A stretch of DNA of 64,000 nt from JAJFKB01 sp965230515 (GCA_965230515.1 OZ246007.1:2108001-2172000), one strand, 5' to 3'. Positions 8,833-17,895 are shown, numbered from the stretch's first letter. Translations and numbers: made by a program. Notes: a model not told the origin generated them from the letters alone.

Positions 8833-10248
8833 ATGAGAGAGTTTCAGAAAGATAACAGCACGATTAAAACAGATAGCGACACAATTGTAGCACAGGCCAC
8901 CGCTATTGGTCGTGCTGGTGTCGCTATCGTGCGTGTTTCCGGACCACAAGCAGAATCCATAGCGAAAAAGCTTATAAAGCAACCGTTATCACCAAGATAC
9001 GCTCTTTTCGCACCATTTTACGGAACAATCGGCTCAAAATCTGATGAGATTATCGACCAGGGGATCGCCTTGTGGTTTCCGGCTCCTCACTCTTTTACCG
9101 GGGAAGATGTTCTGGAGTTACAAGGTCACGGTGGCCAGGTCCTGGTAGATATTTTAATCCACAATATCCTGGCCGCTGGCGCCCGTATGGCAAGACCGGG
9201 TGAATTTTCTGAGCGTGCTTTTTTAAATGACAAACTGGACCTGACTCAAGCCGAAGCGATTGCCGATTTGATCGATAGCAGCTCAGAACAGGCAGCCCAC
9301 AGTGCATTGCGCTCTCTTCAGGGAGAATTTTCCAGGCACATAAATGATCTTGTTGAAGATCTTATTCAACTCAGGCTCTATGTCGAGGCAGCGATAGACT
9401 TTCCGGATGAAGAGATTGACTTCCTGGCCGATGGGAAAATTTTAACTCAGCTTAATAAGATTATTGATCAATTGCGTCAGGTAATAGATCAAGCCAATCT
9501 CGGCGCTACATTGAGAGAAGGCATGCGGGTGGTCATGGCAGGACTGCCAAATGCAGGAAAATCAAGCCTCCTGAACCAGCTTTCAGGAAGAGACAGCGCC
9601 ATAGTAACCAATATACCTGGCACCACCAGAGATCTACTGCGCGAACATATTCACATCGATGGCATACCTTTGCATATCATTGATACTGCCGGGCTAAGAG
9701 TCAGTAGCGACGCAATTGAGCAAGAGGGAATCAAAAGAGCCTGGCAGGAGATTAAACAGGCTGACCGTATTTTGCTGGTAGTCGACAGTTTCGATTTAAA
9801 GACTACTCATCCCCATGATATCTGGCCAGAGTTTATTGATCAGCTTAATACTCTGGAAAAAATCACCCTTATTCAAAATAAAATTGACCGCTCGAAATTG
9901 CCTGCTGGTTTTGTTGAACCCGGGGAAAATAATCCTTGTCCGATCATCAGGCTTTCAGCAAAACACGGTGATGGCCTCGATCTGCTTAGAGAACACCTTA
10001 AATCCTGTATGGGGATTACCGGTTCCACAGAGGGTTGTTTTAGTGCTCGAAGAAGACACCTGGTTGCATTACAGGATGCCTTGAATTTCCTCTCCACCGG
10101 CAGGCATCAGTTAGAAAGTGCTAATGCCGGTGAACTACTGGCAGAAGATCTTCGACTTGCCCAGAACAGGCTCTCTGAAATCACAGGTGCCTTCACTACG
10201 GACGATCTTTTAGGTCGAATATTCTCCAGTTTTTGTATCGGAAAGTAG
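8833..10248 (+). CDS. mnmE: tRNA modification GTPase MnmE (TrmE)
   Basis: With MnmG it adds the carboxymethylaminomethyl group to wobble uridine 34 of some tRNAs. The 471 residues include the N-terminal folate-binding domain, helical regions, and the G domain with G1 GLPNAGKSS, G2 PGTTRD, G3 DTAGL and G4 NKID. The C-terminal CIGK carries the conserved cysteine. The start gives about 17 residues more than E. coli MnmE, so a later start is possible. Partner mnmG follows after the origin-like gap. Confidence 0.97.
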   Translation: MREFQKDNSTIKTDSDTIVAQATAIGRAGVAIVRVSGPQAESIAKKLIKQPLSPRYALFAPFYGTIGSKSDEIIDQGIALWFPAPHSFTGEDVLELQGHGGQVLVDILIHNILAAGARMARPGEFSERAFLNDKLDLTQAEAIADLIDSSSEQAAHSALRSLQGEFSRHINDLVEDLIQLRLYVEAAIDFPDEEIDFLADGKILTQLNKIIDQLRQVIDQANLGATLREGMRVVMAGLPNAGKSSLLNQLSGRDSAIVTNIPGTTRDLLREHIHIDGIPLHIIDTAGLRVSSDAIEQEGIKRAWQEIKQADRILLVVDSFDLKTTHPHDIWPEFIDQLNTLEKITLIQNKIDRSKLPAGFVEPGENNPCPIIRLSAKHGDGLDLLREHLKSCMGITGSTEGCFSARRRHLVALQDALNFLSTGRHQLESANAGELLAEDLRLAQNRLSEITGAFTTDDLLGRIFSSFCIGK

Positions 10249-10268
10249 TTTTTTGTCACCCTAAAAGC

Positions 10269-10357
10269 TGTAGATAAAGTGTTAAATACCAGCTGAATGC
10301 CGAGTGGGTATCATGTGAACAAATTCACCCTGTGGATAACATCACTGTTTATCAACA
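10269..10357. promoter_or_regulatory. Cluster of three DnaA boxes
   Basis: TGTAGATAA at 10269-10277 is a reverse box with one mismatch. TGTGGATAA at 10331-10339 is a perfect reverse box. TTATCAACA at 10349-10357 is a forward box. The last two are nine bases apart in opposite orientation, at the left edge of the AT-rich stretch. Confidence 0.75.
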
Positions 10358-10528
10358 GGCTTCTTTTAATGAATACATTACTTCACGCACAGTTTCTAAC
10401 AGAGTTAAAATTCTATAACCTGATGATAATTAATCTTTTTGAATGCTTATTAACAATTTTCAAAGTCACTAATAACAATAACATCAGTAAAGTTATTAAA
10501 TAATATATTAATACTATTAGTACTATCC

Positions 10529-10537
10529 TTATCAACA
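10529..10537 (+). promoter_or_regulatory. DnaA box at right edge of AT-rich stretch
   Basis: TTATCAACA follows directly on a run of A and T with repeated TAATA and TAGTA triplets. With the left cluster it brackets the AT-rich stretch. A weaker match, TTATTAACA, lies at 10447-10455. Confidence 0.65.
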
Positions 10538-10620
10538 TCAACGGGTCTGATGATATTCATACTTAGTCCTTTTCATTTAAGATTGAAACATTATACTGGT
10601 GTCCCTTTTCACCCGTATTC

Positions 10621-12525
10621 GTGAGAGTTCAATTGCAGTACCTTAAACAATATGATGTGCTCGTAATAGGCGGTGGTCATGCCGGCACAGAAGCCGCGTT
10701 ATCCGCTGCGCGTCTGGGCGCTTCAACGTTATTGATTACGCACAATATTGAAACTCTTGGGCAGATGTCCTGCAATCCCGCAATCGGAGGTATTGGTAAA
10801 AGTCATCTGGTCAAAGAGGTCGATGCATTGGGTGGGGCTATGGCACTGGCCACAGATCAGGCCGGAATCCAGTTTCGCGTGCTTAACTCCAGAAAAGGTC
10901 CAGCGGTTAGGGCTACCCGCGCGCAAGCGGACCGGGTGCTTTACAAGGCAGCGATTAGAAATATTCTGGAAAACCAGCCTAATCTGCAGATTTTTCAACA
11001 GGCGGTCGATGATCTGATTGTCGAAGGCAACCGGGTAACAGGCGTAGTCACCCAAATGGGTGTTAAGTTCAGTGCCAAATCAGTTGTGCTGGCAGCAGGC
11101 ACCTTTCTTGGCGGGGTTGTCCATGTGGGGTTGCAGAATCATTCCGGCGGGCGGGCAGGTGATCCACCTTCCATTGCATTAGCTCAACGGCTCAGAGAAT
11201 TACCGTTACGTGTAGATCGGTTAAAAACCGGTACACCGCCTCGAATAGATGCGCGATCTGTAGACTTTTCAGAATTACAGGAGCAACCAGGGGATACACC
11301 GTTACCGGTAATGTCCTTTATGGGTTCTCGTGAAATGCATCCACAGCAGGTCAGTTGTTATATTACCCATACCAACTCGCGAACACACGAATATATACGA
11401 GCGGGACTGGATCGCTCCCCAATGTATACCGGTGTTATTGAGGGTGTAGGACCACGATACTGCCCTTCCATAGAGGATAAGATACAGCGTTTTTCCGACA
11501 AGGAATCTCACCAGATTTTTATTGAACCGGAAGGTTTAAACACACATGAGCTGTACCCGAATGGTATTTCAACCAGCTTGCCATTTGATGTTCAAATGGA
11601 TTTTGTACGCTCCATAAACGGATTTGAAAACGCACATATCACGCGACCTGGATATGCCATTGAGTATGATTTTTTTAATCCTCAGGACCTGAGTCATACG
11701 CTGGCTGTAAAATCCTTGAAGGGACTTTATTTTGCCGGACAGATCAATGGTACTACCGGTTATGAGGAAGCTGCTGCACAGGGATTACTGGCTGGATTAA
11801 ATGCGGCTCTGGAAGCCCAGGACAAGGAACCCTGGCACCCACTTCGGGATGAAGCTTATATCGGTGTGATGGTCGATGACCTGATAACCCTGGGTACCAG
11901 TGAACCTTACCGTATGTTTACCAGTCGGGCTGAATATCGTTTATTACTGCGTGAAGATAACGCAGACTTGAGGTTAACGGAACAGGGTTATGCTTTGGGT
12001 TTGGTGGGTGAAAAGCAATGGCAGCGGTTCAGTAAAAAGCAGGAGATGATTGCTCTGGAGCAGCAACGCCTGAAGGATACCTGGGTTCATCCATCAACTC
12101 CCGAAAGTGAACAACTGAAAGATAAGCTTGAGAAACCCATTAGTCGAGAACACGCGTTAATGGAGCTGCTGCGCAGGCCCGAACTAAGCTATCGAGATAT
12201 CCAGTCCATTAAAGGACAGGGTGTGGATGATGAAGCAGTAGCTGAGCAGATCGAGATTCAGGCCAAGTATGAGGGATACATTAAACGGCAAAAGGGAGAG
12301 ATAGAGCGTTTGCGAAGACAGGAGAATACGCCTTTACCCAAAGATCTGGATTATAGTCAGATCTCGGGTTTATCCAATGAAGTGACCCAAAAGTTGCAGC
12401 ACGTGCGTCCTGAAACAATCGCGGCAGCTTCCCGTATACCGGGTATTACACCTGCCGCGGTGTCGTTGCTTCTGATACATCTGAAGAAAAAAAACATGTT
12501 GGAGAGTAACAGTAGAAGCGCATAG
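10621..12525 (+). CDS. mnmG: tRNA uridine-5-carboxymethylaminomethyl modification enzyme MnmG (GidA)
   Basis: FAD enzyme, partner of MnmE in wobble-uridine modification. The 634 residues match the family. The dinucleotide-binding GGGHAGTEAALSAARLG is near residue 18, CNPAIGGIGKSHLVKE near 50, and GQINGTTGYEEAAAQG near 375. The GTG at 10621 is the longest start. A TTG at 10633 giving MQYLKQYDV would also fit, and no ATG lies nearby. It is the first gene right of the candidate origin and is followed by rsmG after 12 bases. Confidence 0.97.
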   Translation: MRVQLQYLKQYDVLVIGGGHAGTEAALSAARLGASTLLITHNIETLGQMSCNPAIGGIGKSHLVKEVDALGGAMALATDQAGIQFRVLNSRKGPAVRATRAQADRVLYKAAIRNILENQPNLQIFQQAVDDLIVEGNRVTGVVTQMGVKFSAKSVVLAAGTFLGGVVHVGLQNHSGGRAGDPPSIALAQRLRELPLRVDRLKTGTPPRIDARSVDFSELQEQPGDTPLPVMSFMGSREMHPQQVSCYITHTNSRTHEYIRAGLDRSPMYTGVIEGVGPRYCPSIEDKIQRFSDKESHQIFIEPEGLNTHELYPNGISTSLPFDVQMDFVRSINGFENAHITRPGYAIEYDFFNPQDLSHTLAVKSLKGLYFAGQINGTTGYEEAAAQGLLAGLNAALEAQDKEPWHPLRDEAYIGVMVDDLITLGTSEPYRMFTSRAEYRLLLREDNADLRLTEQGYALGLVGEKQWQRFSKKQEMIALEQQRLKDTWVHPSTPESEQLKDKLEKPISREHALMELLRRPELSYRDIQSIKGQGVDDEAVAEQIEIQAKYEGYIKRQKGEIERLRRQENTPLPKDLDYSQISGLSNEVTQKLQHVRPETIAAASRIPGITPAAVSLLLIHLKKKNMLESNSRSA

Positions 12526-12537
12526 TCGGGATTTCAC

Positions 12538-13173
12538 GTGGGAGTAATTTCAGAAAAGATCCGAGCCGGATGTCAGCAGCTGAATGTTTCGCTTACCGAG
12601 CAGCAATTCGGCAAACTCGAAGCCTATATTCATTTACTGGTTAAATGGAATAAAAGTTACAATTTAACAGCCATAAGAGATCCAGAGAAAATGGTCATTT
12701 ACCATTTGCTGGATAGTATTGTTTTACAGGATTATTTTTTTGAAAGGCAACTCTCAGTTATGGATGTAGGATCCGGCGCCGGCTTGCCTGGAATACCTCT
12801 AAGTATTGTCTTTTCGGATAAAGACTTTACTTTGCTCGATAGTAATGGCAAAAAGACCCGATTTATGACCCAGGCTAAACTTGAATTGGGCCTGGAAAAT
12901 TGTAACGTGTTGCAACATCGGGTGGAAAAGCTGGTAGTCGATCGACCTTTTGAGGTGATTGTATCCAGAGCATTTGCTACGCTGGCAGACTTTGTGAACT
13001 GTACGGCGCATCTGATCGATAATCAGGGGATGTTTTACGCCATGAAAGGCAAGCTATCACCTGAAGAACTCGAAGAGATCCCGTCCAGTGTTCGTTTGGT
13101 GAAGATACAGCCATTGAATGTTCCAATGTTGTCTGAGCAGCGACATTTGGTCGTGTTGGAAAAAACAAACTGA
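12538..13173 (+). CDS. rsmG: 16S rRNA m7G527 methyltransferase RsmG (GidB)
   Basis: Methylates G527 of 16S rRNA with S-adenosylmethionine. The 211 residues are of family length. The SAM-binding motif VMDVGSGAGLPGIPLSI lies near residue 75, preceded by WNKSYNLTAIRDPEKM. The start is GTG. It lies 12 bases behind mnmG and 18 bases before parA, so mnmG-rsmG-parA-parB is probably one operon. Confidence 0.97.
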   Translation: MGVISEKIRAGCQQLNVSLTEQQFGKLEAYIHLLVKWNKSYNLTAIRDPEKMVIYHLLDSIVLQDYFFERQLSVMDVGSGAGLPGIPLSIVFSDKDFTLLDSNGKKTRFMTQAKLELGLENCNVLQHRVEKLVVDRPFEVIVSRAFATLADFVNCTAHLIDNQGMFYAMKGKLSPEELEEIPSSVRLVKIQPLNVPMLSEQRHLVVLEKTN

Positions 13174-13191
13174 TAACTACCGGGGGCCTCC

Positions 13192-13977
13192 TTGGGTAAA
13201 ATAATTGCGGTGACCAATCAAAAGGGTGGTGTGGGAAAAACGACGACCGCCGTAAATTTGTCAGCATCGATGTTTGCGATAAAACGCAAGGTGTTGATGG
13301 TCGATCTGGATCCACAGGGCAATGCCACCATGGGTTGTGGTGTGGATAAGAGCCAGTTGGAATATTCTGTGTATGACCTGATAACAGACCGTTGTGATAT
13401 ATCGTCAGTAATCGTTCACAAAACGGCTGCAGGGTTTGATTTGTTGCCCGCCAATGCCGATTTAACGGCTGCAGAAGTTGAGCTGATGTCGTTGGATAAC
13501 AGAGAAAACCGCCTTAGAGTAGCGCTCGCTGCCGTTAAGGATGATTATGATTATATTATTATCGATTGTCCCCCCTCATTAAGCATGTTGACGGTTAATG
13601 CTCTGGTGGCTGCTGAAAGCGTGATTATCCCCATGCAATGTGAATATTATGCGCTGGAAGGTTTAACCGCGTTGATTACAACTATCAAAGGAATAGCAGC
13701 AGGGGCCAATACCAACCTTAAAATAGAAGGTTTATTGCGTACAATGTATGATCCGCGTAACAGTTTGACCCGAGATGTTTCAAACCAACTGGTCAATCAT
13801 TTTGGCGATCAGGTATACGATACGGTGATTCCCCGAAATGTTCGCCTTGCAGAGGCACCCAGCTATGGTTTACCGGCATTGATTTATGATAGAAAATCCA
13901 GGGGAGCTTTGGCTTATCTGGCGTTGGCGGGAGAAATTTTAAGAAAATCCAGAACGCAACAGGCGGTTGCCGTTTAG
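13192..13977 (+). CDS. parA: Chromosome partition ATPase ParA (Soj)
   Basis: Walker-type ATPase that moves ParB-parS complexes along the nucleoid. The 261 residues begin at a TTG giving MGKIIAVTNQKGGVGKTTTA, with the deviant Walker A motif KGGVGKTT. DLDPQGN and DYIIIDCPPSL are the other nucleotide-binding motifs. The short form, without an N-terminal helix-turn-helix, is the chromosomal type. It is followed by parB after 22 bases. Confidence 0.96.
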   Translation: MGKIIAVTNQKGGVGKTTTAVNLSASMFAIKRKVLMVDLDPQGNATMGCGVDKSQLEYSVYDLITDRCDISSVIVHKTAAGFDLLPANADLTAAEVELMSLDNRENRLRVALAAVKDDYDYIIIDCPPSLSMLTVNALVAAESVIIPMQCEYYALEGLTALITTIKGIAAGANTNLKIEGLLRTMYDPRNSLTRDVSNQLVNHFGDQVYDTVIPRNVRLAEAPSYGLPALIYDRKSRGALAYLALAGEILRKSRTQQAVAV

Positions 13978-13999
13978 CTAATCAGGAAAAGACAAACCG

Positions 14000-14872
14000 A
14001 TGACCACACAGAAACGAGGTTTAGGGCGAGGCTTGGATGCCTTGCTTGGAAATATCAATGAAGCGACGGCTGAGACTGAGTCCACACCGACCGATCAGGA
14101 AAAGCTATCCCGCCTGCCCGTTGATTTGATTCAGAGAGGCAAGTACCAGCCGCGCAAAGAGATTGAGCCCCAGGCACTTCAAGAGTTGGCAGACTCTATT
14201 AAAGCTCAGGGGGTTATGCAGCCAATCGTTGTTAGACCGGTGGCAGCCAATCGCTATGAAATTATTGCAGGGGAGCGACGCTGGCGTGCAACCCAGTTGG
14301 CTGGTATTGATGAAATACCTGCTATTGTGCGGGATGTGACGGATGAAACCGCCATCGCAATGGCTCTAATAGAGAATATTCAAAGGGAAAATCTGAACCC
14401 GATGGAAGAGGCAGTAGCGTTACAGCGGCTACAGGATGAGTTTGAGCTGACTCAGCAGCAAGTTGCGGATGCTGTCGGGAAATCCAGGGCATCGGTTGCT
14501 AATTTGATCCGCTTAAATGGATTGAATGAAGAGGTGAAAGCTCTTTTGCTGGCAGGGCAGCTGGATATGGGGCACGCTCGAGCGTTACTAGCATTATCTG
14601 GTGCCCAGCAGACCGGAGCTGCGCGGGATGTTGCCAGTAAGCAATTATCTGTCCGGCAAACCGAGGCGCTGGTCAAAAGATTGTTAACACAGCTGCCGAA
14701 AGTAAAACCCGATACGGAAATAGACCCGGATATAAAAATATTACAGCAACGGCTGAGTGATCAGTTAGGCTCATCGGTGGCTATTCAGCATGGTGCTAAA
14801 GGTAAAGGTAAAATGGTTATCAAGTATAATTCTACAGAAGAACTTGAAGGGATCCTGAGCCATATTAAATAA
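14000..14872 (+). CDS. parB: Chromosome partition protein ParB (Spo0J)
   Basis: CTP-dependent clamp that loads at parS. The 290 residues start with the chromosomal signature KRGLGRGLDALLG. The CTP/parS-gating motif GERRWRA lies near residue 92, IENIQRENLNPMEEA near 118, and a helix-turn-helix near 150 (TQQQVADAVGKSRASVANLIRL). Two parS sites are present in recF, so ParABS appears complete in this window. Confidence 0.97.
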   Translation: MTTQKRGLGRGLDALLGNINEATAETESTPTDQEKLSRLPVDLIQRGKYQPRKEIEPQALQELADSIKAQGVMQPIVVRPVAANRYEIIAGERRWRATQLAGIDEIPAIVRDVTDETAIAMALIENIQRENLNPMEEAVALQRLQDEFELTQQQVADAVGKSRASVANLIRLNGLNEEVKALLLAGQLDMGHARALLALSGAQQTGAARDVASKQLSVRQTEALVKRLLTQLPKVKPDTEIDPDIKILQQRLSDQLGSSVAIQHGAKGKGKMVIKYNSTEELEGILSHIK

Positions 14873-15092
14873 CGCCAGCTTATGGGCGATATAATTTAAC
14901 AAAATGTAGGGGATCATTATTAATTGATGTTGTTGATCCGGACCCTGAAGCCGGTGTAGTGAACCTTCCTGAAAGCGTTGTATCACTTGGTTCTCAGCTG
15001 ATAAATGACCTGTCATTTTATAAATAGACCCAGTGATCGAAAGGTGGTGGTCGTGGTCATCCAGCCTGACTTGACCTGCAGCGCATTAAAGC

Positions 15093-15121
15093 TTGATTGG
15101 CAGTGCATTTGCTCATATACT
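15093..15121 (+). promoter_or_regulatory. Probable atp operon promoter
   Basis: TTGATT (15093-15098) and TATACT (15116-15121) are 17 bases apart, about 140 bases upstream of atpI. No comparable match was noticed closer to the gene. Confidence 0.6.
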
Positions 15122-15165
15122 ACGCGCCCTGTTGGAAGGCAGGTTATGTGTACCTATCGTTAGAC

Positions 15166-15185
15166 AAGTCATTTAGTAATGACTT
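15166..15185. promoter_or_regulatory. Inverted repeat in the atp leader
   Basis: AAGTCATT-TAGT-AATGACTT has perfect 8-base arms and a 4-base centre. It lies about 40 bases after the predicted transcription start. No T-run follows, so an operator or leader hairpin is likelier than a terminator. Confidence 0.45.
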
Positions 15186-15257
15186 TGATATTTGGGGTGA
15201 GCCGGGATCTACCGATCGTTAACGCAGGTTAACCCACCTGTTTACAAGATTGCCTTA

Positions 15258-15596
15258 GTGCAGCTCTTTGTAACACTGGTGATTACAGCCATGGGCTTTG
15301 TTTTAGCCGGTATCGACACAACGTTGTCGATTCTGCTTGGAGGTCTGATAGGTTGCGCTGGTAACGGATTGTTTATCTGGATCTATTTTTACAGGTACCG
15401 GAAAAGACAGTCGCCACATAACATCCTTCGAACAGCATACAGGGCTGAATTATCCAAACTGGTGTTAACGCTGTTTTTGTTCGTAATCACCATAGTGGCC
15501 TTTAAAAGGCTGGATTTTTTGTTTTTTATTACGGCGTTTTTTTTAACGCAAGTGATTAACTGGATTGCTCCCCTGATGTTTCGGCAAGACCAATAG
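15258..15596 (+). CDS. atpI: ATP synthase accessory protein AtpI
   Basis: Small membrane protein that helps assemble the c-ring. The 112 residues have four hydrophobic stretches (about 3-20, 24-45, 65-85 and 88-105), as in AtpI. A GTG start is used; no upstream ATG in this frame was found. Sequence conservation in this family is low, so the call rests on topology and its place directly before atpB. Confidence 0.85.
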   Translation: MQLFVTLVITAMGFVLAGIDTTLSILLGGLIGCAGNGLFIWIYFYRYRKRQSPHNILRTAYRAELSKLVLTLFLFVITIVAFKRLDFLFFITAFFLTQVINWIAPLMFRQDQ

Positions 15597-15671
15597 GTCA
15601 GAATGCTGAAACAGAGTTGTAACCAAACTTTGTAAGTATTTAAGCGTACCAACGGAACAGAAATAACACGA

Positions 15672-16514
15672 ATGGCTACTGACGCACTAACAACCAAAGG
15701 TTATATCACACACCACTTGACCAATCTGACTTTTGGTCAGCACCCTGACGGCAGCTGGGGATTTGCGCATAGCGCTCAGGAAGCCGGGGAAATGGGTTTT
15801 TGGGCTTTCAATGTTGATACTCTGGGATTTTCTATTCTGCTGGGCGTTATTTTCTCTTTTGTATTCTGGAAAGCCGCTAAAAAAGCGACTGCGGATGCGC
15901 CTTCCGGTTTACAGAATTTCGTTGAGATGATTATTGAATTCGTCGATACCAGCGTTAGCGATATCTTCCACAGTCGCAACGCGCTCGTTGCACCACTGGC
16001 ATTAACAATTTTTGTCTGGATATTCCTGATGAACCTGATGGACCTGGTTCCGGTAGATCTTATCCCACATACCGCACAACTGGCGGGTGTACATTTTCTT
16101 AAGGTGGTTCCCACTACTGATCCTAATGCCACTCTGGGAATGGCGTTTGGTGTGTTTTTGCTGATTCTCTATTACAGTATTAAAATCAAAGGGTTGGGTG
16201 GATTTCTTGGGGAGCTGACGCTGCATCCCTTTGGTAAATGGATGCTGCCTTTCAACCTGTTTTTGGAAGGTGTAAACCTGATTTCAAAACCGGTTTCGCT
16301 GGGTTTGCGGTTATTCGGAAACCTGTATGCCGGTGAAATGATCTTTATTCTAATCGCTTTAATGTATAGCGGTGGTTTAGTGATAGGCGCCTTTGGTGGT
16401 GTTTTGCAATGGGCATGGGCAGTTTTTCATATTCTGATTATTCTGCTTCAGGCTTTTATTTTTATGGTGTTGACCATTGTGTACCTGAGTATGGCACACG
16501 AATCGTCACACTAG
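15672..16514 (+). CDS. atpB: ATP synthase Fo subunit a
   Basis: Proton-channel stator subunit. The 280 residues show LMDLVPVDLIPHTAQ and the helix SLGLRLFGNLYAGEMI, whose arginine is essential for c-ring rotation. Five to six membrane helices are visible. It follows atpI by 75 bases within the operon I-B-E-F-H-A-G-D-C. Confidence 0.98.
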   Translation: MATDALTTKGYITHHLTNLTFGQHPDGSWGFAHSAQEAGEMGFWAFNVDTLGFSILLGVIFSFVFWKAAKKATADAPSGLQNFVEMIIEFVDTSVSDIFHSRNALVAPLALTIFVWIFLMNLMDLVPVDLIPHTAQLAGVHFLKVVPTTDPNATLGMAFGVFLLILYYSIKIKGLGGFLGELTLHPFGKWMLPFNLFLEGVNLISKPVSLGLRLFGNLYAGEMIFILIALMYSGGLVIGAFGGVLQWAWAVFHILIILLQAFIFMVLTIVYLSMAHESSH

Positions 16515-16560
16515 AGAAACAACTTAATATTAATTAACTGTTAGAAAAACGGGAGTAAAA

Positions 16561-16797
16561 ATGGAACTCGCAACTGCATTATTGTACTTGGCTGGTGGCA
16601 TACTAATGGGTCTTGCTGCCCTGGGTGCTTCTGTAGGTATTGGTGTATTGGGCGGAAAATTCCTGGAAGGCGCTGCTCGCCAACCTGAAATGATCCCTAT
16701 GCTGCGTACCCAGTTGTTCATTGTAATGGGTCTGGTTGACGCGGTTCCAATGATCGGTGTGGGTATCGCGCTTTATATTCTGTTTGCTGTCGTTTAA
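16561..16797 (+). CDS. atpE: ATP synthase Fo subunit c
   Basis: Two-helix proteolipid of the rotor ring, 78 residues. The polar loop ARQP is at 39-42. The proton-carrying acid is Asp60 in GLVDAVPMI. The Asp, and the absence of the sodium-binding residue set, point to proton coupling. GGGAG lies just upstream of the ATG. Confidence 0.98.
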   Translation: MELATALLYLAGGILMGLAALGASVGIGVLGGKFLEGAARQPEMIPMLRTQLFIVMGLVDAVPMIGVGIALYILFAVV

Positions 16798-16842
16798 AGC
16801 TCGGTCTTTTTATAAACCCTAGCGATAAGCGAGAGGTGCTTT

Positions 16843-17313
16843 GTGAATATTAATGCAACCATCATAGGACAGATGCTGACGTTTGTAGTCTTCGTCTGGT
16901 TCTGTATGAAGTTCATTTGGCCGCCACTGATTAATGTGTTGGCTGAACGAACCAAGAAAATTGCGGATGGCCTTAGCGCTGCGGATCGTGCCGAGAAAGA
17001 TCTTGAGCTGGCTCAGGAAAAAGCCACGGACCAGCTTAAAGAAGCTAAGCAGCAGGCTGCAGAGATCATTGACCAGGCGCATAAGCGGGCTGGACAGCTG
17101 GTCGATGAAGCGAAGGAACAGGCTCGCGAAGAAGGCGACCGCCTGCTAAAAGCGGCACAGGCAGAAATTGAGCAGGAATTCAACCGCGCTCGGGAAGAGC
17201 TGAGAGCACAGGTAGCAACCATTGCGGTTGCCGGTGCCGAGAAGGTATTAGGTTCCAGTGTTGATGCCCAGGCCCATTCTGCATTACTCGATAAACTGGC
17301 AGCGGAACTATAG
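16843..17313 (+). CDS. atpF: ATP synthase Fo subunit b
   Basis: Peripheral-stalk subunit of 156 residues. One N-terminal membrane helix (about 5-25, LTFVVFVWFCMKFIWPPL) is followed by a long, charged alanine-rich coiled coil. It starts at GTG after GAGAGG. It follows atpE by 45 bases, and atpH follows after 9 bases. Confidence 0.97.
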   Translation: MNINATIIGQMLTFVVFVWFCMKFIWPPLINVLAERTKKIADGLSAADRAEKDLELAQEKATDQLKEAKQQAAEIIDQAHKRAGQLVDEAKEQAREEGDRLLKAAQAEIEQEFNRAREELRAQVATIAVAGAEKVLGSSVDAQAHSALLDKLAAEL

Positions 17314-17322
17314 GTCCTTACC

Positions 17323-17859
17323 ATGGCAGAAGTCAGTACCATAGCTCGACCCTACGCAAGAGCAGCGTTCGAGCATGCCACAGAGGCGTCAGAATTGGCC
17401 CAGTGGTCTGAAGCACTAGCCACAGCGGCCGTCGTTTCCAGTGATCCGGATATGGGGCGCTTGCTGGATAGTCCTGCTCTGGGTAATGATGCGAAGGCTG
17501 ATCTTTTTATCGACGTTTGTGCGGCGAGTGCGAGTGATGGGGTTAAGAACTTTATTACTGTATTGGCCGAAAACAAGAGGCTGGCGGTATTGCCCGCTAT
17601 CAGTCAGGCGTTCGAAGTGTTGAAGGCACAAAAAGAGCAGGCAGTCGATGTTGAAGTTATCAGTGCGTATGAGTTGACCACTGAACAGCAGGACACGCTG
17701 GCCCAGAAGCTCAAGAACAAGTGGCAAAAAGAAGTCAGTATCAAACAGCAGGTAGACAACAGTCTTATTGGTGGAGTTGTCATCCGTGCAGGGGATCTTG
17801 TAATTGATGACTCTGTTCGCGGTAAATTGATGCGGCTGACGGAAGCGGTGAATACGTAA
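17323..17859 (+). CDS. atpH: ATP synthase F1 subunit delta
   Basis: Links the b-dimer stalk to the top of F1. The 178 residues begin ARPYARAAFEHA, typical of delta. The C-terminal part has SLIGGVVIRAGDLVIDDSVRGKL, shortened here to its diagnostic core GGVVIRAGD. It stands 9 bases behind atpF. Confidence 0.97.
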   Translation: MAEVSTIARPYARAAFEHATEASELAQWSEALATAAVVSSDPDMGRLLDSPALGNDAKADLFIDVCAASASDGVKNFITVLAENKRLAVLPAISQAFEVLKAQKEQAVDVEVISAYELTTEQQDTLAQKLKNKWQKEVSIKQQVDNSLIGGVVIRAGDLVIDDSVRGKLMRLTEAVNT

Positions 17860-17895
17860 GTTTGGAAAGAATTATTACAGGTTAAGAGGCATACC

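Larger units (their letters stand above)
10249..10620. other. oriC: Candidate replication origin between mnmE and mnmG
   Basis: This 372-base gap holds two 9-base boxes of the form TTATCAACA, one perfect TTATCCACA (reverse) and one single-mismatch box. A stretch from about 10360 to 10530 is almost entirely A and T, as in a DNA unwinding element. On the plus strand C roughly equals or exceeds G in the sampled yidC/mnmE lines, while G clearly exceeds C from mnmG on, which fits a switch here. The E. coli origin also adjoins mnmG (gidA). No GATC sites were seen, so SeqA/Dam control is unlikely. It also carries the mnmG promoter. Function is inferred. Confidence 0.7.
14873..15257. other. parB-atpI intergenic region (atp promoter region)
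   Basis: This 385-base gap precedes the ATP synthase operon. It contains a good promoter at 15093-15121 and a perfect inverted repeat at 15166-15185, both listed separately. I see no open reading frame or RNA gene. Confidence 0.6.

Noticed and set aside
10297..10503. 68-codon open frame in the mnmE-mnmG gap
   Set aside because: It lies across DnaA boxes and the AT-rich stretch, with no family resemblance; it is explained by low stop density by chance.
12530..12545. Third parS site at the rsmG start
   Set aside because: It shares TTTCACGTG with parS but only about 11 of 16 positions match; the right arm is not conserved.
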